Assembly: GCA_012719315.1 (NCBI GenBank)
Contig: JAAYAP010000009.1
Span: 1-22,389, forward strand
Reading direction: 5' to 3'
Source of the DNA: Methanobacteriota archaeon
GTDB taxonomy: Archaea; Thermoplasmatota; Thermoplasmata; Methanomassiliicoccales; Methanomethylophilaceae
DNA length: 22,389 nucleotides
Both the position numbers and the translations under genes were made by a program. Numbering within the stretch: the stretch's first letter is position 1; each line of letters opens with the position of its first letter. Shown here in pieces: positions 21,769 to 22,389 of the stretch. The notes below the pieces were generated by a model. It saw only the letters and a list, made by a program, of their open reading frames with translations, had not been told where the DNA came from and searched no databases.

Positions 21769-22389
21769 TCAGTTGTACATCGTGTCGCCGACGTGCTCGT
21801 TCTCCATGTAGTAGTCGGACCGCTCGACCTGGGCCTTGGAGATGTCCTTGGACATGCCCTTCTGGTAGGATCCGTACCTCTCCTTGATCTGGTCCTCGGC
21901 CGGACGCGACCGCCGCTCGGCCGCCTTGATGTGCTCGGGCGTGATCAGCTCCGCGCCCTCGATCACGGCGATGTCGCCGGCCGCCCTGATCAGGCCGCCC
22001 ATCTCCCTCAGCCTGAGGGTGAGGGCGTTGAGCTGGTTGTCGGCGCGGGCGCGCCTCCGGCCTTCCTCGACGATCGCCTCCACCGCCGCGATGTCCGCGT
22101 TGGGGATGTGCCCGTCCATCTGGATCTCCTGGGCGACGAACTGCGCGTACTTGGCGCGGTTGTGGGTGGTGTCCGGCATCGTCACGTCCACCAGCACCTC
22201 GTAGCCGTTGCCGATGATCCTCGACCGCAGAGGCGAGAGGATGTGCTCCAGATCCTGGATGTTGCAGGCGGCGACGAGGATGAAGTCGCAGGGGACGTTC
22301 TCCAGCTTGACGCTGGCGCCCGCCGACTGCGGGTTCCTGCCGGCGATGGGGAACTTGCGGTCCTGCATCGCCGTCAGGATGTAGCGCTG
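21769..22389 (-). CDS. LonB-like AAA+ protein, C-terminal part, without protease domain (runs off the window)
   Basis: The frame is open to the window edge, so the 206 visible residues are the C-terminal part of a longer protein. YILTAMQDRKFPIAGRNPQS, VPCDFILVAACN, LSPLRSRIIGNGYEVLV and LTLRLREMGGLIRAAGDIA are the AAA+ region (sensor 1, arginine finger, lid) of archaeal membrane-bound LonB. In LonB the S16 protease domain with its Ser-Lys dyad follows directly. Here the chain ends in MENEHVGDTMYN and a TGA at 21771-21769, and only 68 nt separate it from the next promoter. Either this is a Lon-derived ATPase that lost its protease, or a truncated gene. No frameshifted protease remnant is visible downstream. 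Confidence 0.8.
   Translation of the reverse strand, partial: QRYILTAMQDRKFPIAGRNPQSAGASVKLENVPCDFILVAACNIQDLEHILSPLRSRIIGNGYEVLVDVTMPDTTHNRAKYAQFVAQEIQMDGHIPNADIAAVEAIVEEGRRRARADNQLNALTLRLREMGGLIRAAGDIAVIEGAELITPEHIKAAERRSRPAEDQIKERYGSYQKGMSKDISKAQVERSDYYMENEHVGDTMYN

Noticed and set aside
1..22389. tRNA or rRNA genes, CRISPR arrays and insertion sequences
   Set aside because: No T-arm-like motif in a cloverleaf context, no regularly spaced repeats and no DDE or HUH transposase were seen in the gaps or ORFs.
1..22389. In-frame amber (pyrrolysine) read-through, as found in methylamine methyltransferases of this lineage
   Set aside because: No methyltransferase gene is present, and the genes with identifiable families end at their expected lengths. 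The Lon-like gene ends in TGA, not TAG.

Overview
The window looks like a chromosomal segment of a GC-rich euryarchaeal-lineage archaeon, most likely Thermoplasmatota of the Methanomassiliicoccales type. The archaeal assignment is firm: there is a group II chaperonin (thermosome), the archaeal shikimate-entry enzyme ADTH synthase, a bifunctional FBP aldolase/phosphatase, an archaeal-size triosephosphate isomerase, an archaeal-type AspRS, an Hjc-like resolvase and an Nre repair protein. Many genes also have a TATA element about 25-35 nt before the start codon, often with almost no leader. The order-level placement is inference from gene content and style; no methanogenesis gene is present.

Layout. 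1-171: N-terminus of an MFS-like transporter (-), divergent from 262-2163, the aromatic amino acid pair ADTH synthase and chorismate mutase/prephenate dehydrogenase (+). 2155-4687 (-): a 33-residue membrane peptide, a YaaH-like membrane protein, and two tandem short serine recombinases. 4862-6493 (-): thermosome. 6494-6756: divergent intergenic region with three consecutive hairpins. 6757-7416 (+): zinc-ribbon protein of unknown function. 7375-9415 (-): Nre DNA-repair protein and an SPL-like radical SAM protein, preceded by a strong leader hairpin. 9573-14432 (-): hisD-ppk-ppx, translationally coupled. 14602-14659 (+): a probable C/D box guide RNA. 14663-16804 (-): Hjc-like resolvase, AspRS and a 48-residue membrane peptide. 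17001-21366 (+): FBP aldolase/phosphatase, triosephosphate isomerase, a secreted membrane-anchored phospholipase D-family protein and a GNAT acetyltransferase in one tight run. 21354-22389 (-): a MazG-like pyrophosphohydrolase and the C-terminal part of a LonB-like AAA+ protein that ends before any protease domain.

Functional themes are aromatic amino acid and histidine synthesis, gluconeogenesis, polyphosphate turnover, DNA repair and recombination, and protein folding. Most of the region is ordinary core genome. The parts that most deserve a second look are the C/D box RNA, the 13-bp inverted repeat that starts at the predicted nre transcription start, the pair of minimal serine recombinases, the Lon-like protein without a protease domain, and the lamin-tail/PLD surface protein placed behind glycolytic genes. 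No stretch longer than 300 bases lacks a gene; the largest gaps are 6494-6756 and 14433-14662, and both are described.
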